Positions 1-10,601 of a stretch of DNA of 64,000 bases are shown here, piece after piece (the stretch's first letter is position 1; each line of letters begins with the position of its first letter). The translations under genes and the position numbers were made by a program. The notes beneath the pieces are model-generated. The model was not told the origin of the DNA. It did not search any database and was given only the letters and a program-made list of their open reading frames with translations. The DNA is from Azolla caroliniana. Lineage: Eukaryota > Polypodiophyta. The stretch is taken from NCBI GenBank assembly GCA_043228905.1, contig JBHGNT010000017.1, positions 16,988,001 to 17,052,000 of the forward strand, written 5' to 3'.

Positions 1-1370
1 CCCCCGAGATACAAAGCCAGGATCGTGGTGAAGGGCGTGGACTTCGACGAGATATTTGCCCCGGTAGTAAAGATGACCTCCATCCGGACGGTGCTAAGTA
101 TAGCGGCAAGCATGGACCTCGAGGTAGAGCAGCTGGACGTGAAGACGACATTCCTTCACGGTGACCTCAAAGAGGAGATCTACATGCAGCAACCAGAAGG
201 ATTCGTGGAGAAAGGGAAGGAGCACCTGGTATGCCAATTGAAGAAGAGCTTGTACGGACTGAAGCAGGCTCCCCGAAAATGGTACCGGAAATTCGACTCC
301 TTCATGACCAATCAAGGGTACCACAAGACGTAGGCCGACCACTGCGTGTTTGTGAGGAAGTTCGAAGGAGGTGACTTCCTAATACTCCTTCTGTACGTGG
401 ATGACATGTTGATCGTCGGACGGGACCAAGCCAGAATACGGATGCTGAAGAAGGCTCTCAACCGAACTTTCGCAATGAAAGACTTGGGTTCAGCAAGACA
501 GATGCTGGGGATGCATATCATTCGGAACCGGCCAACGAAGCAATTGTGGCTGTCACAGGAGAAATACGTGACAAAGGTGCTTCAGCAGTTCAACATGTTA
601 GAAGCGAACCCGTTGGATCGACACCCCCGGCAAACTACAAATTATTCGGTAAGCAAAGCCTGAAGACGAAAACAGAGAAAGCTGATATGATGAAGGTTCC
701 ATATGCCTATGCCGTCGGGAGCTTAATGTACGCAATGGTGTGTACCCGACCGGATATAGGATACGTAGTCGGAGTGGTGAGCCGGTTTATGAGCAATCCC
801 GGCAAGGAGTACTGGAACACGGTCAAATGGATACTCCGGTACTTGAAGGGCACTTCGAACATGTGTCTCCGATTCAGCTCCGGTAAACCTCAACTTGACA
901 GTTTTACCGATTTGGACATGTCCGCTGATGTGGATACCGGCCGGTCTACATTCGGGTATGTAATGACATATGCAAGGGGAGTTGTTTCGTGGCAATCGAG
1001 GCTGCAAAAGACAGTTGCGTTATCAACCATGGAGGCGGAGTACATGGCGGCTGTGGAAGCCAGTAAGGAAATACTATGGATGAAGGACTTCATAGGAGAG
1101 CTCTGTATCCGGCAAGATGAATACCGGCTCTATTGCGACAGTCAAAGTGTCATCCACCTTGCTAAGAACGCAACGTGCCACTCCAGGACAAAGCACATCC
1201 AACGTAGGTATCACTGGATCCGGGAAAGAGTAGATGACCAAGAGTTCGCGTTGACGAAGATCCACACGACCGAGAACGGTTCAGATATGCTGACCAAAGT
1301 ACTGATACCCGACAAGCTGGATGCATGCTGGAAGCGGATCGGATTAGTAAGACATCCCATGCCGGAGTGA
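1..1370 (+). pseudogene. Copia pol 3' end: reverse transcriptase and RNase H (M)
   Basis: This encodes the RT and RNase H that copy element RNA to DNA in virus-like particles. Visible motifs are AFLHG-like TTFLHGDLKEEIYM, SLYGLKQAPRKWY, the catalytic LLYVDDMLIVG near 390-420, and GSLMYAMVCTRPDI. RNase H motifs EAEYMA, CDSQSVIHLA and HSRTKHIQ follow. It is broken: an in-frame TAG lies at 331-333 and the frame shifts by one near 605-615. The RNase H motif usually read as D-A-D-W has become DLDMSAD. The C-terminus ends just before the polypurine tract. The start lies outside the window. Confidence 0.9.
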
Positions 1371-1380
1371 AGGGGGAGTT
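1367..1380 (+). other. Polypurine tract of M
   Basis: The purine run GTGAAGGGGGAG ends directly before the TGTTAG of the 3' LTR. It is the expected plus-strand primer of the element. Confidence 0.8.
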
Positions 1381-1805
1381 TGTTAGAAAATAGGTCCCTC
1401 TCGGATGCGAAGTGAGAAGAACAGTACTAATGAGCAAACTCGGCCGAAACCGGATGTGGTGTACCCGGCAACAGAAGACCCGGTGAGAACCGGTTGACAA
1501 GTACCCGGCCAGAGCCGGATGGTGAAGACCCGGTGAGAACTGGATATGGAGTACCCGGCTACGGAAGACCCGGTGAGAACCGGATGACGTGTGCCCGACA
1601 AGCGCCGGATGATGTAGGCCCGGTGAGAACCGGATGTGGAGTACCCGGCTATGGAAGACCTGGTGAGAACCGGATGACATGTGCTTGGCAAGCGCCGGAT
1701 GATGCAGGCCCGATGAGGAGTGCTCACCAGATAAAGGGACATATTCATAAATATGTTTCTGAGAGTCCATCGGGGCTATATTTGTAAATAGACGAAAAGT
1801 CATAT
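1381..1805 (+). repeat. 3' LTR of M, truncated
   Basis: It starts TGTTAGAAAATAGG and aligns with the 5' LTR of N (61769 onward), including the shared stretch GCTATATTTGTAAATAG near 1775. Similarity is lost after about 1805, before the TATA box present in N at 61997, so about one third of the LTR is present and the promoter is missing. Confidence 0.85.
1445..1715 (+). repeat. Minisatellite inside the M LTR
   Basis: About five imperfect units of roughly 55-60 bp are built on ACCCGGTGAGAACCGGATG followed by a variable ACCCGGC part. Alternate units match each other better, suggesting a two-unit higher-order repeat. The N LTR has only about two units at 61800-61915. Confidence 0.8.
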
Positions 1806-2298
1806 CAGTTACGAGGTTCAGTGACTCGAGCATTGATGCTTTGACTCGTTGGGAGATGGCAAGTTCTCGTTCAAACGCGTCCTGAGCTTGTTGTAATTAC
1901 GCGATAGTTGTGGAATCGGCCTCGTCTTGGGGAAGTGAATCTGTCGTGACATCCTCGTCTGGTGGTGTGTTGAAGGCTGAGATGACGTTTATTTCGAAGA
2001 GGGGTATGATAGTGGGATGATCTTCCAGGAAAGTCATCCACCTCTTCGTCGGCTAACCCTTAAAGCATGTGTACCCCTTCCGCGTATAAGGGTGTGGTTA
2101 GGCGTTCTTCTGTTATTATCCGTACCTTGGTCTTCCCCCGGTGGAAAGAGATCATATTTCGCTGCCAATGTTGCTTAATATTTGTTGTGCGCAGCCAAGG
2201 TCGGCCAAGCAGCATTGGGTAGGCGCCCGAAGCTTTGAGGCGTAACATGACTGCCGAGATAGTGAACATGTGGCCTCCTAACGTGAAGTCGAGGTGGC
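1806..2298 (-). pseudogene. Tat-like gypsy protease fragment (L)
   Basis: On the minus strand this reads as the end of a gypsy protease domain and the linker before RT. The best run (2269 to 2060) contains LLGRPWLRT, and the linker keeps SQRVKAS. The same order of motifs occurs in elements A (51092-51595) and B (35565-37220). Frame breaks occur near 2050, where DEEV is followed by a shift, and a stop lies near 1900. Neither end is natural: the left abuts the M LTR and the right abuts the H LTR. Confidence 0.8.
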
Positions 2299-3030
2299 AT
2301 GTCCACTTTTAGTTGCATGGCCTCTACTTTTAGTTGCATGCTTCCATTTTTAGTTGCATGCCTTTTACTTTTAGTTGCATGCGGCCATCCGTATAATTCG
2401 GTCAAATGACCCAATCATCCATAAAGTTTAGCGCGTGCACAATCCGTACGTGCGTCGCAACCAAACCGTAAACGAGTCTGCGCGCAAAAGTCCTAACCGT
2501 GTAGTGTACGCATCCACGCATGCGCGCGTCCCAACCACACCGTGTACGCGTCCGCGCGCTCGTCCGCACACATGCATCTGTCCGAAATGTACGCGTATGC
2601 ACGAAACGTGCACACACATGTACATCCGAAAACGTCCACGCGGCCATTCACACACGCATATGCCCAAAAGCATCGACACAGCCATGCATACGCACGTACG
2701 CCCGAAGCATGCACACCACACAATGTAGCCCAAGTCACCTTGAACATTCAGTGCTCCACACATTGATAGAATGAATATGTTTCAGTTTCACTTATATATC
2801 CTCAGTTCCAATGTTGTCCTATCTATGTGGGATATCTCACAGTTTTTTCTTTTCTTTTTTTTCTTCAAACTTCATACTCACATAACTTGATGCTTGTTTA
2901 TCCGTTTCATGCGTAGTAAAATATGTTATGAAGCTCTTGAAGACATCTATTTTCCCATATCAATCCATATAGCTAATCTTAAATACTTATTTTACTAGTT
3001 TTCATATCGTGTGTGAAAAACCACAGGACA
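2299..3030 (-). repeat. 3' LTR of H, truncated
   Basis: It aligns with 11060-11883 of the right LTR: the AGTTGCATG block, the GC-rich block and the shared tail ending CATATCGTGTGTGAAAAA. The terminus reads CCACAGGACA against CGACACGACA in the right copy. A minus-strand TATA motif (revcomp of CTTATATATCC) lies near 2790-2800. Confidence 0.8.
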
Positions 3031-3046
3031 TTCACCCCCACCAAAC
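3031..3046 (-). other. Polypurine tract of H
   Basis: The minus strand reads GTTTGGTGGGGGTGAA directly before the LTR. Element K has the same tract with one change (GTTTGGTGGGGGTGGA at 61101-61116), which links the two elements. Confidence 0.8.
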
Positions 3047-3277
3047 TTGCACATCCATCGGTATGTGCCAATTATAGTGAGGTTCCTTTTTTTATTATTC
3101 TACTTCATCGATGTTTCTTCTTTATACCCAAACTGCCGTTGCCATCCGATCCACCATATTCTTCGCTCACTCTTTGCATTTCCGTGGCTAGTTGCCATGG
3201 CTCCTTTTCTCCCGTAGAGCATAATGCTTCATGCTTTGTGCATGTGCCACCTTCATCTCAACCATCTCCTTGGTCAT

Positions 3278-4900
3278 CTAACTTTCTTTTATCATCCTTT
3301 CTTGTTCCATGCATCCATGCATGCCTTTTGAAGGCCTTATTAGAATACTATTGTTGGATCCTCTTAGTGGTCCATTATTCAACTGCATACTCACCTCTAG
3401 GTCATTAAGTGACCTCATTTGATGCTTCCCATTTTTTCTACTTTCGTGGTATACTTTGGAGTAGACCATGACTTCCTTGTTGCACACACTAGCTTCAACC
3501 CTTGCTTCCTCGCCGACACCATCCTTCTCTTGGGTCTTACATTGGTTAATGCCCAAGTCTCTCAAACGAGTGTAGGGGGATTTATACGATTTTGTAGTTT
3601 GCCATTGCCTTTGTCGTGCTACCCTTAGCCACTTCCACCTTATGGTTGTTCGCATTGGCTTTGATCTTTGCTTCTTCACCACCACCTTTCGTCTCTTGGG
3701 TCTTACATAGGTTAATGCCCAAGTCTCACGAACTTTTGTGGGGAAAGTCTCTTCATCATCGTCGTCTACCCTTTTCATCTTGACGTCTCCCTCTTCTTCG
3801 CATGTGTTAGCTTCGGCCTTCACTTCCTCGCCGTCACCTTCCGTCTCTTGGGTCTCACGTTTGCTTTCTGACGCATCTGCCCAAGTCTCTGGAACAAGTG
3901 TGGAAAAAGTCTTGACAAGGCCATCCGTCATTGACTCGTCCATAGCCACCTCTGACTCGGTGTCATTTTTCGTGGCTATCTCCTCAATCATGTCGGCCTC
4001 ACACTTTTTATCTCCCTTGATCATGCAAGCTTTGCTCATGCTTGCACCTTCATCACATGATGTTTTAGACACGATGCGTGTTCCAAAACATTTGTCCTCA
4101 CTTGAAGTGGCATTCACCACCCTTGATTCATTGGTTTCATTCTTCATCATTGTTTCTTTGCAAGACGAGAAGGCGTCTTGTTCCACACCTTCTCCCGTGG
4201 TGTTGTCATACCGAACTTGGGCCTTCGTATTAGTCATATCATTACTCCACCTTTGTTGGGAGGTCTCCTCTTCCTTGATAACCATTTTAATCGGTTTTGG
4301 TTCCATTATAAGATTCCCTTTGGCTTCGACTTGCACCTTTAAATTCTCATATGCCTCGTTTATGAAGGCCTCTATGTCGAGTACTATCGAACCTTCCCTC
4401 TTCAAGCTTTCTTCTTTAGACGGTAGTTTGAAGTTGCGTCCTGTCCTCCTTTCACCTTCCCTCATGGGTTGTGTTGTTATCAATGAGAATCTTGTCTACC
4501 TCTTATCGTGTAGTTGACATACTATTTCCACTTTCGTCCAATCCTCTGTGAGGCCATTTGCACCATCATCATCCTCAAGTCGGATTCCAATGGCCTTCCT
4601 TTTCTTCCAATCGATTGGCTTCACAAACATTAGAACTTTATCCACCCCCACCAATCTTTGATCCTGCTCCGAGAGTTGTGCAAACCGACACTTGAACTCA
4701 ACGAAAGCATGCATGGCACTTTGGTGGGTCTTTAATGATGATACCCATTCGTCAAACTCGTATAGTTTGCATCTCTTTGGGTCTTTGTATCCCGCTTCGT
4801 TGATAAAAGCCTCTCGATCTCTCGCCTTGAGCATGATTTCTACGATGGACACGATTCCTTTCATCAATTCTTCTCCTTGAGTTCCGCTTGTCGAAGCCAT
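3278..4900 (-). CDS. Gag-related ORF of H with in-frame amber codon
   Basis: The first ATG is at 4900 and opens MASTSG. A TAG at 4498-4496 is followed in the same frame by 401 more codons, so the two parts look like one ORF of about 541 codons. The first part resembles the gag of G (56309-56917): it shares KVLMFVK against KVLLFIK, a following D/E-rich stretch, and an ending DKR. The second part is Glu/Lys-rich and ends in a basic region (KRRKVVVKKQRSK). It carries about three tandem repeats near 3490-3590, 3660-3755 and 3810-3910, each holding the antisense of CTCTTGGGTCT. No zinc knuckle, protease or RT motif is seen. It probably encodes a structural protein packaged with help from another element. 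Confidence 0.65.
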
Positions 4901-4916
4901 CTTTACACTTGATATC

Positions 4917-5303
4917 TGTAGAAACAAATAGCGTGCGGAAGCAATAGAAAACAGAAAACAGAAAACATGTTTAATGAAGAGCTTAATAGTACGCAAGAGA
5001 CACAGAGACAGAGAGAGAGCACACAGAAACTCAATTCAAAAAATACTACTCAGTCTGTACATCGTATGTGTTCAGTGAACACTTTTATACAAGTCCGTCC
5101 GGACTGACAGAAGTACGGTGTACTTCAATGCTCACACGAGCGTCTAATAGTAACTACGAGATATTAACTCCCTAGTAGACTAGCTGCTACTTGGCTTCCG
5201 GTTACTACTTGATCCAGCTAACCGGCTCCTTAGCTCACCGGCTCACCGATCTGGCTCAGGCTTATTCAGCCGATCTGGATTCGGTTGAGCTTACCGCTCA
5301 ACA
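4917..5303 (-). repeat. 3' LTR of J
   Basis: 387 bp, ends TGTAGAAAC and CTCAACA on the plus strand. A TATA box (TATAAAAG on the minus strand) is at 5082-5089. Purine/pyrimidine simple repeats (AGAGACAGAGAG) lie near 4995-5025. Confidence 0.92.
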
Positions 5304-5318
5304 CTCCCCCTCAAGCTC
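5304..5318 (-). other. Polypurine tract of J
   Basis: The minus strand reads GAGCTTGAGGGGGAG next to the LTR, identical in position and sequence to the tract of D at 28001-28014. Confidence 0.8.
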
Positions 5319-5447
5319 AATTTGAGGTCGGATCGTAGTGTCAGTCTCTATGGTAGTTCATCCTTCCACCTGGCTCCTTCTGGCGTCACTCTGCCTCACT
5401 CGCGCTCCTCATCCGGTCTGGTCCCGTTTGCTGTGACCCTTCTGTTC

Positions 5448-5987
5448 CTACGCATCTCGACTTCCTTGGTCGGCTTGTCTGCTCAACAGGCCCAATTCAG
5501 CTCCCTCATTGTTGTGACTTTGGCTTTTGCCGATTCGCCGATCCCTTTGTGTTGGCGTCGACTTTTGCTGCCTTCTTGGCCTCTTGGCCTTGAATTGATC
5601 CGGTTCTTCCGAATCCTTCTGTAGAATCGAATCGGTTGTCTCCGATTCGTTCCAGCTCTTGTCTGAATCGGTTGCTCCCGATTCGTCTTCTGGTTCCAGG
5701 CCCTTCACCACATCGGACCATGTCCGGGTCTTGGCCTTCTTCTTCCGGTCGGCTCTGTCCTTCTTGACTCTGCCTCCGCTGCCACTTATTCCGACTTGTT
5801 CAGATGTGTCAACTTCCTTTGTCGACTCGGCCCCTTTCTTCTTCCTGTCTCTCCCCTTGTAGGTTCTTCCCCCATGGGCGCAATCGGCAGTCTCTTTGGC
5901 TTTGCCCGTTCCGGTGGTGTCTTTGCCTATTCTCCCCCTCAAGTGTGGCACATCGAGACGTTGAACACCAAGCATTTTGGTGAAGTG
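5448..5987 (-). CDS. Basic tail ORF downstream of RNase H (J)
   Basis: An open frame of about 180 codons follows the pol stop (TAG at 5990-5988) in the same frame; the first ATG is at 5975. The product is rich in Lys, Asp, Glu and Ser, with clusters such as GRDRKKKG and DRKKKAKTRTWSDVVKGLE. Element D has the same ORF (27331-27699) after the same TAG. It resembles no domain I know. It may be a C-terminal extension of pol reached by readthrough or a separate small nucleic-acid-binding protein; both are inference. Confidence 0.6.
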   Translation of the reverse strand, partial: HFTKMLGVQRLDVPHLRGRIGKDTTGTGKAKETADCAHGGRTYKGRDRKKKGAESTKEVDTSEQVGISGSGGRVKKDRADRKKKAKTRTWSDVVKGLEPEDESGATDSDKSWNESETTDSILQKDSEEPDQFKAKRPRRQQKSTPTQRDRRIGKSQSHNNEGAELGLLSRQADQGSRDA

Positions 5988-7840
5988 CTACAACTTGTCC
6001 AATCCGAACGGTTTGGTGAAGATGTCGGCAACTTGCCGATCCGTATGAATATACCAAAGTTTGACTTCATCGCTCAGGACACGCTCATGCACGAAGTGGT
6101 AGTGCACTTCGATGTTCTTTGTGCGAGCATGGAATACGGGGTTCTTGGTGAGCTGCATGTTGCTTATGTTATCGCAGTAGATCAGGATCAGGGTCGGCAC
6201 CTCAATCCGCAGGTCTTGCAGTAGTCGTCGAAGCCAAATGGCTTCACAGGTGGCAACACTAGCGCCCCGGTATTCAACCTCAATGCTCGATACAGCGACT
6301 GTTGGCTGCTTTTTGCTGCTCCACACAACAGCCGCGCTACCAAGGGAAAACATATAGCCGGAAGTGGAACGGCGATCGGATGCATCGCCGACCCAGTCGG
6401 CATCCGTGTAGCCGACTAGCTCTTCGGTCATACCTCGTCGGTATAACAGTCCCCGGTCCTTCGTGCCGCTCACATACCACAGTATTCGGTGCACGCACTG
6501 AAGATGCTCGACGGTCAGCTTCTGCATGAATTGACTAATCACACCGACCGGATAGCTGATGTCGGGTTAGGTGATGGTCAAATATATAACGCTTCTGACA
6601 ATTTGTCGAAACCATTTCTCATCGCATGCCGGTCCGGAGTTGGGACGGAGCTTCTGTTGCTGGTCCAAGGGTGTAGAAATAGGGCGGCATTCCGTCATGC
6701 CGAACTTGTACAACATATTCAACACATAGTGTCTTTGTGAGAGCAATATGCCATCGGGGGTTTGGATCACCTCGATCCCAAGGAAATAGTGAAGGTCCCC
6801 CAGGTCCTTCATCTCAAATGCGTCCGACAGCTGCGACTTGACTCGACTGATTTCATGGAGTCTGGGTCCGGTGATGACTAGATCATCAACATACAGCAAG
6901 ATGCAAACCGGACCGTCTAGACCTTGCCGGATGAACAAAGAGTCGGACTTGGAGGCCGCAAACCCCAACTTACGCAACCGGTGCGTAATCTTTGCATTCC
7001 AAACTCGGGGGGCTTGCTTCAAGCCATAAAGTGACTTCTTTAGCCGGCATACAACTGACTTGTTCATCTCCGACTGAAAACTAGGAAGTTGGGTCATAAA
7101 GACCTCTTCTTCTAGATCTCCTTGAAGAAATGCATTCTTCACGTCCATCTGGTGAAGATGCCACTCCCTTGCCGTAGCAACCGCCAGCACCACACGAACC
7201 GTCGTCATCTTCGCTACCGAAGCGAAGGTCTCGTCATAGTCGAATCCATGGGTCTACGCATATCCATTTGCCACTAACCGGGCCTTGTACCAGTTAACTG
7301 AACCATCGGCATTGTACTTTACCTTCTATACCCACTTGCATCTGATCGGTTTACTGTGACGGTGAGGGTCAACCAAGTCCCATGTATCGTTGGCATCAAG
7401 TGCCCGCATCTCTTCCTCCATAGGGCACGCCAATTTGCATCCCTTGCTGCTTCTGCGTAGCTCTCCGGCTCACGCACTTCTGCCACTTGGGTCATGTACG
7501 CATAGTGATGCGCCATGTACTCATTGTACCCGTACCTCTTGTCAGGTTCCTTCTGGCGGGTTGACCAACGTAACCCACCGTTACCCGGTTTGAGGCCCTT
7601 CTTGGCCGGTTCGGTCTTCGGTGCCGAAGAGCCGTCATTTTCCTTTCCGGAGTTGGATCCGCTCTGATCCGACTCATCAATACCGGTTTCATAATCTGAC
7701 ATCTTCTTCTTCCCCTTCTCTTTGCGCGTGAACCATCTCCTCGGTTCCTTGCACGGGGAGAGCACGGTAGAGTCTTCACTACTCGCCGGTTTCTCTTCGG
7801 ACTGGTCGGATTGACCCAGTCTCTCGTTCGGCCCACTCAA
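5988..7840 (-). pseudogene. Copia reverse transcriptase and RNase H (J)
   Basis: RT motifs run from KNAFLQGDLEEEVFM and SLYGLKQAPRVWN through the catalytic LLYVDDLVITG (around 6880) to MKDLGDLHYFLGIEV. RNase H shows YTDADWVGD, YCDNISNMQL and HARTKNIE, and ends DKL before a TAG. Frame breaks occur near 7210-7320 and near 6550, and an in-frame TAG lies near 7255. Unlike D, this copy keeps the YVDD box. Confidence 0.9.
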
Positions 7841-9340
7841 CCGAAATGATTCCTGACTCTCTTCTGGAGTCCCAGATTTAGCATCTTCTATCGGGACCGG
7901 TTCAGGGTCACTAGCCTCATCCTCCGATATCGGGTCGCGGTCGGAAGTCGGAGCCGGTAAGGCATACCATGATGCCGTCTCATCAAACTCAACATCGCGG
8001 CTAACTCAGACCTGCTTCGTCCGGGGGTTATAACACTTATACCCCATTTTCTCATGTGAGTAGCCGACGAGGATGCACTTCTCCGATTTTGCATCCAGCT
8101 TCCTCTGCTTCTCATCCGGCACATGCACATATGCTATGCTGCCGAAAATCCGAAGGTGTCTCAAATTCGGCTTGCGCCCGAAATACAACTCATGCACGGA
8201 CACATTGTCACCGATCCGGTTTTGGATGTAGACGGCCATCCGGACCGCCTCCGCCCAGTAGAAATGGGGCATGCTCTTCTCTTCCAGCATTGCCCTTGCC
8301 GCGTCAACAAGTGACCGGTTCTTCCTTTCGGCCACACCGTTTTGCTCCGGTGTCTATCTACAACTAAACTCTCTCTAAATTCCCGTTGAATTGGCCTGAA
8401 AAATATTATTTTCCACAATCGGACTGTAAGCTCTTGATCTTCCTCTCCAATTCCCGTTCCACCATGGTTTGGAGGTTCCGGAAATAGTCGAAGACTTCGC
8501 TCTTCCGCTCAATGAGGGAGATCCATGTGTGCCGGCTATAGTCGTCAATGAAGGAGACGAAGTATCGACTCCTGCCAAGACTCACATTCTATGCCGGTCC
8601 CCATACATCCGAATGAATAAGCTCGAGCTTGTTACAACTACGGTTTCGTTTGGTGGGGAATGGAAACCGGTGTTGCTTCCCGAGTTGGCAGGCTTCACAT
8701 ACTTGGGCCTTCCGGCCACTGAACTTCTACAAACTGAAAACAACTTGTTTCGTTTGCAGGTCTTGAAGCCTCCAGTAATTAACGTGGCCGATCCACTTGT
8801 GCCAGAGATTGATGTCCGATTCAATCTTCTGTCATTTGGTGAACAAAGTGGTGTCGACGTCATTGGTGTCGTGGATGAACATCCTCCCGTCTCTGCGTCA
8901 TTGGTGTCGTGGTCAACGATCTCTCCAATGGACACCAAGTTCTTCGTGATAGTCGAAACCGGTAATACGTTCATCAGCTTCCCCCTCTGTCCGACGTGGC
9001 TCAAACGGACTTCACCGATATGCACGATTGGGTGAGGAGTGTCGTCTTCGGTTTCGATAACTCCCGGTTGTTCCAGTTTCTTTAGGAAGGAGAACCACTC
9101 TTTGTGGTTCTTCATGTGATTTGATGCACCGGAATCAACGTACCACACTTCCTCCGATTTGGAAGTGGTCTTCTTCATCAAATTTGCCTCGTGCTTCATC
9201 ACCAAGCCTGACCCCTTACTGGTCTTCCCGGTTCCGGATCCTTTCGATCCTTGCGCGTAGTGCAAGCTTTGCCGATTCAGATCCAAATCTGTCCGAATCA
9301 GCGTGCTTCTTCCAGCACTCACTTTCTCTATGGCCCTTTT
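7841..9340 (-). pseudogene. Copia protease and integrase (J)
   Basis: The aspartic protease motif VDSGASNHM lies near 9136. Integrase follows with the core region: the ERKNRSLVDAARAMLE stretch that carries the catalytic Glu (about 8335-8280), and later IAYVHVPDEK and KCILVGYSHE (8006-8335). The zinc-binding region and the first two acidic residues fall in frames broken by shifts near 8580, 8900 and 8370. A small internal duplication of GTCATTGGTGTCGTGG lies near 8859-8915. Confidence 0.85.
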
Positions 9341-10145
9341 TGCCACAGTACTAGCATTTCGTGGCGGATTTGTCTTGCCAGTCTCCAGCGCCACCTTGAC
9401 TCCCCCTGGTTCTGGAGGTCCCGAAACTACTGTCGACACGGTCTCTATGCCGTCGGTCTTGCCCTTGCTGGCTGCCTCCATTGCGTGCCGACCCGCCTCG
9501 TCCACCACGCCCACGGGGCCGATCTGCCTCCATGAACAACATTCGGTTGTCGGTGGGTGTACTTGTTGACGCATCAGCGTGGTTCTCCTCTACAAGGAGC
9601 ATCGACTGTAAGTCGAAAAATGACGGTGTATTCTCCCTCGTACGTATTGTTGTTTGGAAAGCTCAGAACTTAGGCGCCAGGCCCCCAAGAAAGAATTGTA
9701 CCATCTCGTCTTCCTCTATAGTGACGTTGATATAGGCAAGCGAGTCACAGATCTCTTTGATTTGGGCCGTGTAATCTGCCACCAACATGTCCTTCTGTTG
9801 GACATTGCTCAACTCTTGTCGGAGTTGCAGCTTCCGGGCTGTAGTGCTTGCGTCGAACACCTTCTTCTGGTTTCCCCAAGCCTCTTTCAGCGTCTTGGTA
9901 TCTCGGACGTGGTTCAATAGCTAGTCCCCGACACTGGACACAAAGCAGTACATCACTTTGCTTGCCGATTGTTCCCACACCGGGAAGTCCTTGTGTGCCG
10001 CATCAGGTGCTGTGTCATTAGCTCCATCGACATAGCTCTAGTAACCATGCCCAAGCAAGTACTGGTGCATCTTGTATGACCAAGATGCGTAGTTGGATCT
10101 ATCGAGCTTCTCCACCGGGAGCGAGCTAGCCATTCCTCTATCCAT
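9341..10145 (-). pseudogene. Copia gag (J)
   Basis: It starts MDRGMASSLPVEKLD at 10145, 83 bp from the primer site. The body has the copia gag pattern KEAWGNQKKVF and DEMVQFFLGGLAPKF. An RG-rich stretch (RPRGRGGRGG) precedes a zinc knuckle that begins KCYYCGKKGH near 9340-9360. Stops occur near 10040 and 9925 and a frame change near 9660, so it is not intact. Confidence 0.88.
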
Positions 10146-10227
10146 TTGTTTTTTTTCTGTTCTTTACAAAGGTTAGGTTTTCTTCTTGTAAAAGCGAATG
10201 TAGCCTGTAGAGGTTCTCAACCCTCGC

Positions 10228-10239
10228 GCTCTGATACCA
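10228..10239 (-). other. Primer binding site of J
   Basis: The minus strand reads TGGTATCAGAGC directly after the 5' LTR, the standard plant primer site for initiator tRNA-Met. Confidence 0.92.
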
Positions 10240-10555
10240 TGTAGAAACAAATAGCATGCGGAAGCAATAGAAAACACAAAGCAGAAAACAGGTTTAATGG
10301 AGAGCTTAACAGTACACAGGAGAGACAGAGACAAAGAGAGAGTACATAGAAACTCAATTCCAAAAATACTACTCAGTCTGTACATCGTATGTGTTCAGTG
10401 AACACGAGCGTCTAACACTAACTACGAGATATTAACTCCCTAGTAGACTAGCTGCTACTTGGCTTCCGGTTACTGCTTGATCCAGCGCACCGGCTCACCG
10501 ATCCAGCTCAGGCTTATTCATCCGATCCGGATCTGGTTGTGCTTGCCACTCAACA
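10240..10555 (-). repeat. 5' LTR of J, with internal deletion
   Basis: 316 bp against 387 bp in the 3' LTR. About 71 bp are missing between GAACAC and CGAGCGTC near 10405. The missing part holds the TATA box seen at 5082-5089, so this copy has lost its promoter. Confidence 0.9.
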
Positions 10556-10575
10556 ATATCCTCCCTTCCGCCTCT

Positions 10576-10593
10576 TTCACGTCGGGTTCACCA
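10576..10593 (-). other. Primer binding site of H
   Basis: The minus strand reads TGGTGAACCCGACGTGAA, eight bases from the LTR end. K (57644-57662) and G (57290-57307) have the same site with one or two changes. Which tRNA it matches I cannot say with certainty. Confidence 0.7.
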
Positions 10594-10601
10594 CCTAATT
10601 A

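Larger units (their letters stand above)
1..1805 (+). mobile_element. Copia element M, 3' half
   Basis: This is the 3' part of a Ty1/copia retrotransposon entering from beyond the left edge. It contains the end of pol (reverse transcriptase and RNase H), a polypurine tract at 1367-1380 and the start of a 3' LTR that begins TGTTAG at 1381. The LTR matches that of element N at 61769, so M and N belong to one family. The match stops near 1805, where antisense gypsy protease sequence (L) begins, so the 3' LTR is truncated. RT motifs resemble the Tork/TNT1 group; that lineage call is inference. Confidence 0.9.
4917..10555 (-). mobile_element. Copia element J, complete length, inserted in H
   Basis: A full-length Ty1/copia on the minus strand with LTRs 4917-5303 and 10240-10555, flanked by the 5-bp duplication ATATC (4912-4916 and 10556-10560). 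The interior carries gag, protease, integrase, RT, RNase H and a basic tail ORF. It is a sister of element D: LTRs, primer site and proteins align throughout. The coding region has several stops and shifts, so it is not autonomous now. Confidence 0.93.

Noticed and set aside
1162-1833. Minus-strand open frame of 223 codons across RNase H and the LTR minisatellite
   Set aside because: Repetitive Ser/His-rich translation of the minisatellite; only its first 15 codons are real L sequence.
2420-2774. Several overlapping open frames on both strands in the GC-rich block
   Set aside because: They arise from a stop-poor repeated composition; all frames are open and none has a domain. The copy at 11170-11626 behaves in the same way.
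3738-4517. Plus-strand open frame of 259 codons opposite the H ORF
   Set aside because: Ser/Leu-rich antisense shadow of the gag-related ORF; the minus strand has the LTR, primer-site and polypurine-tract context.
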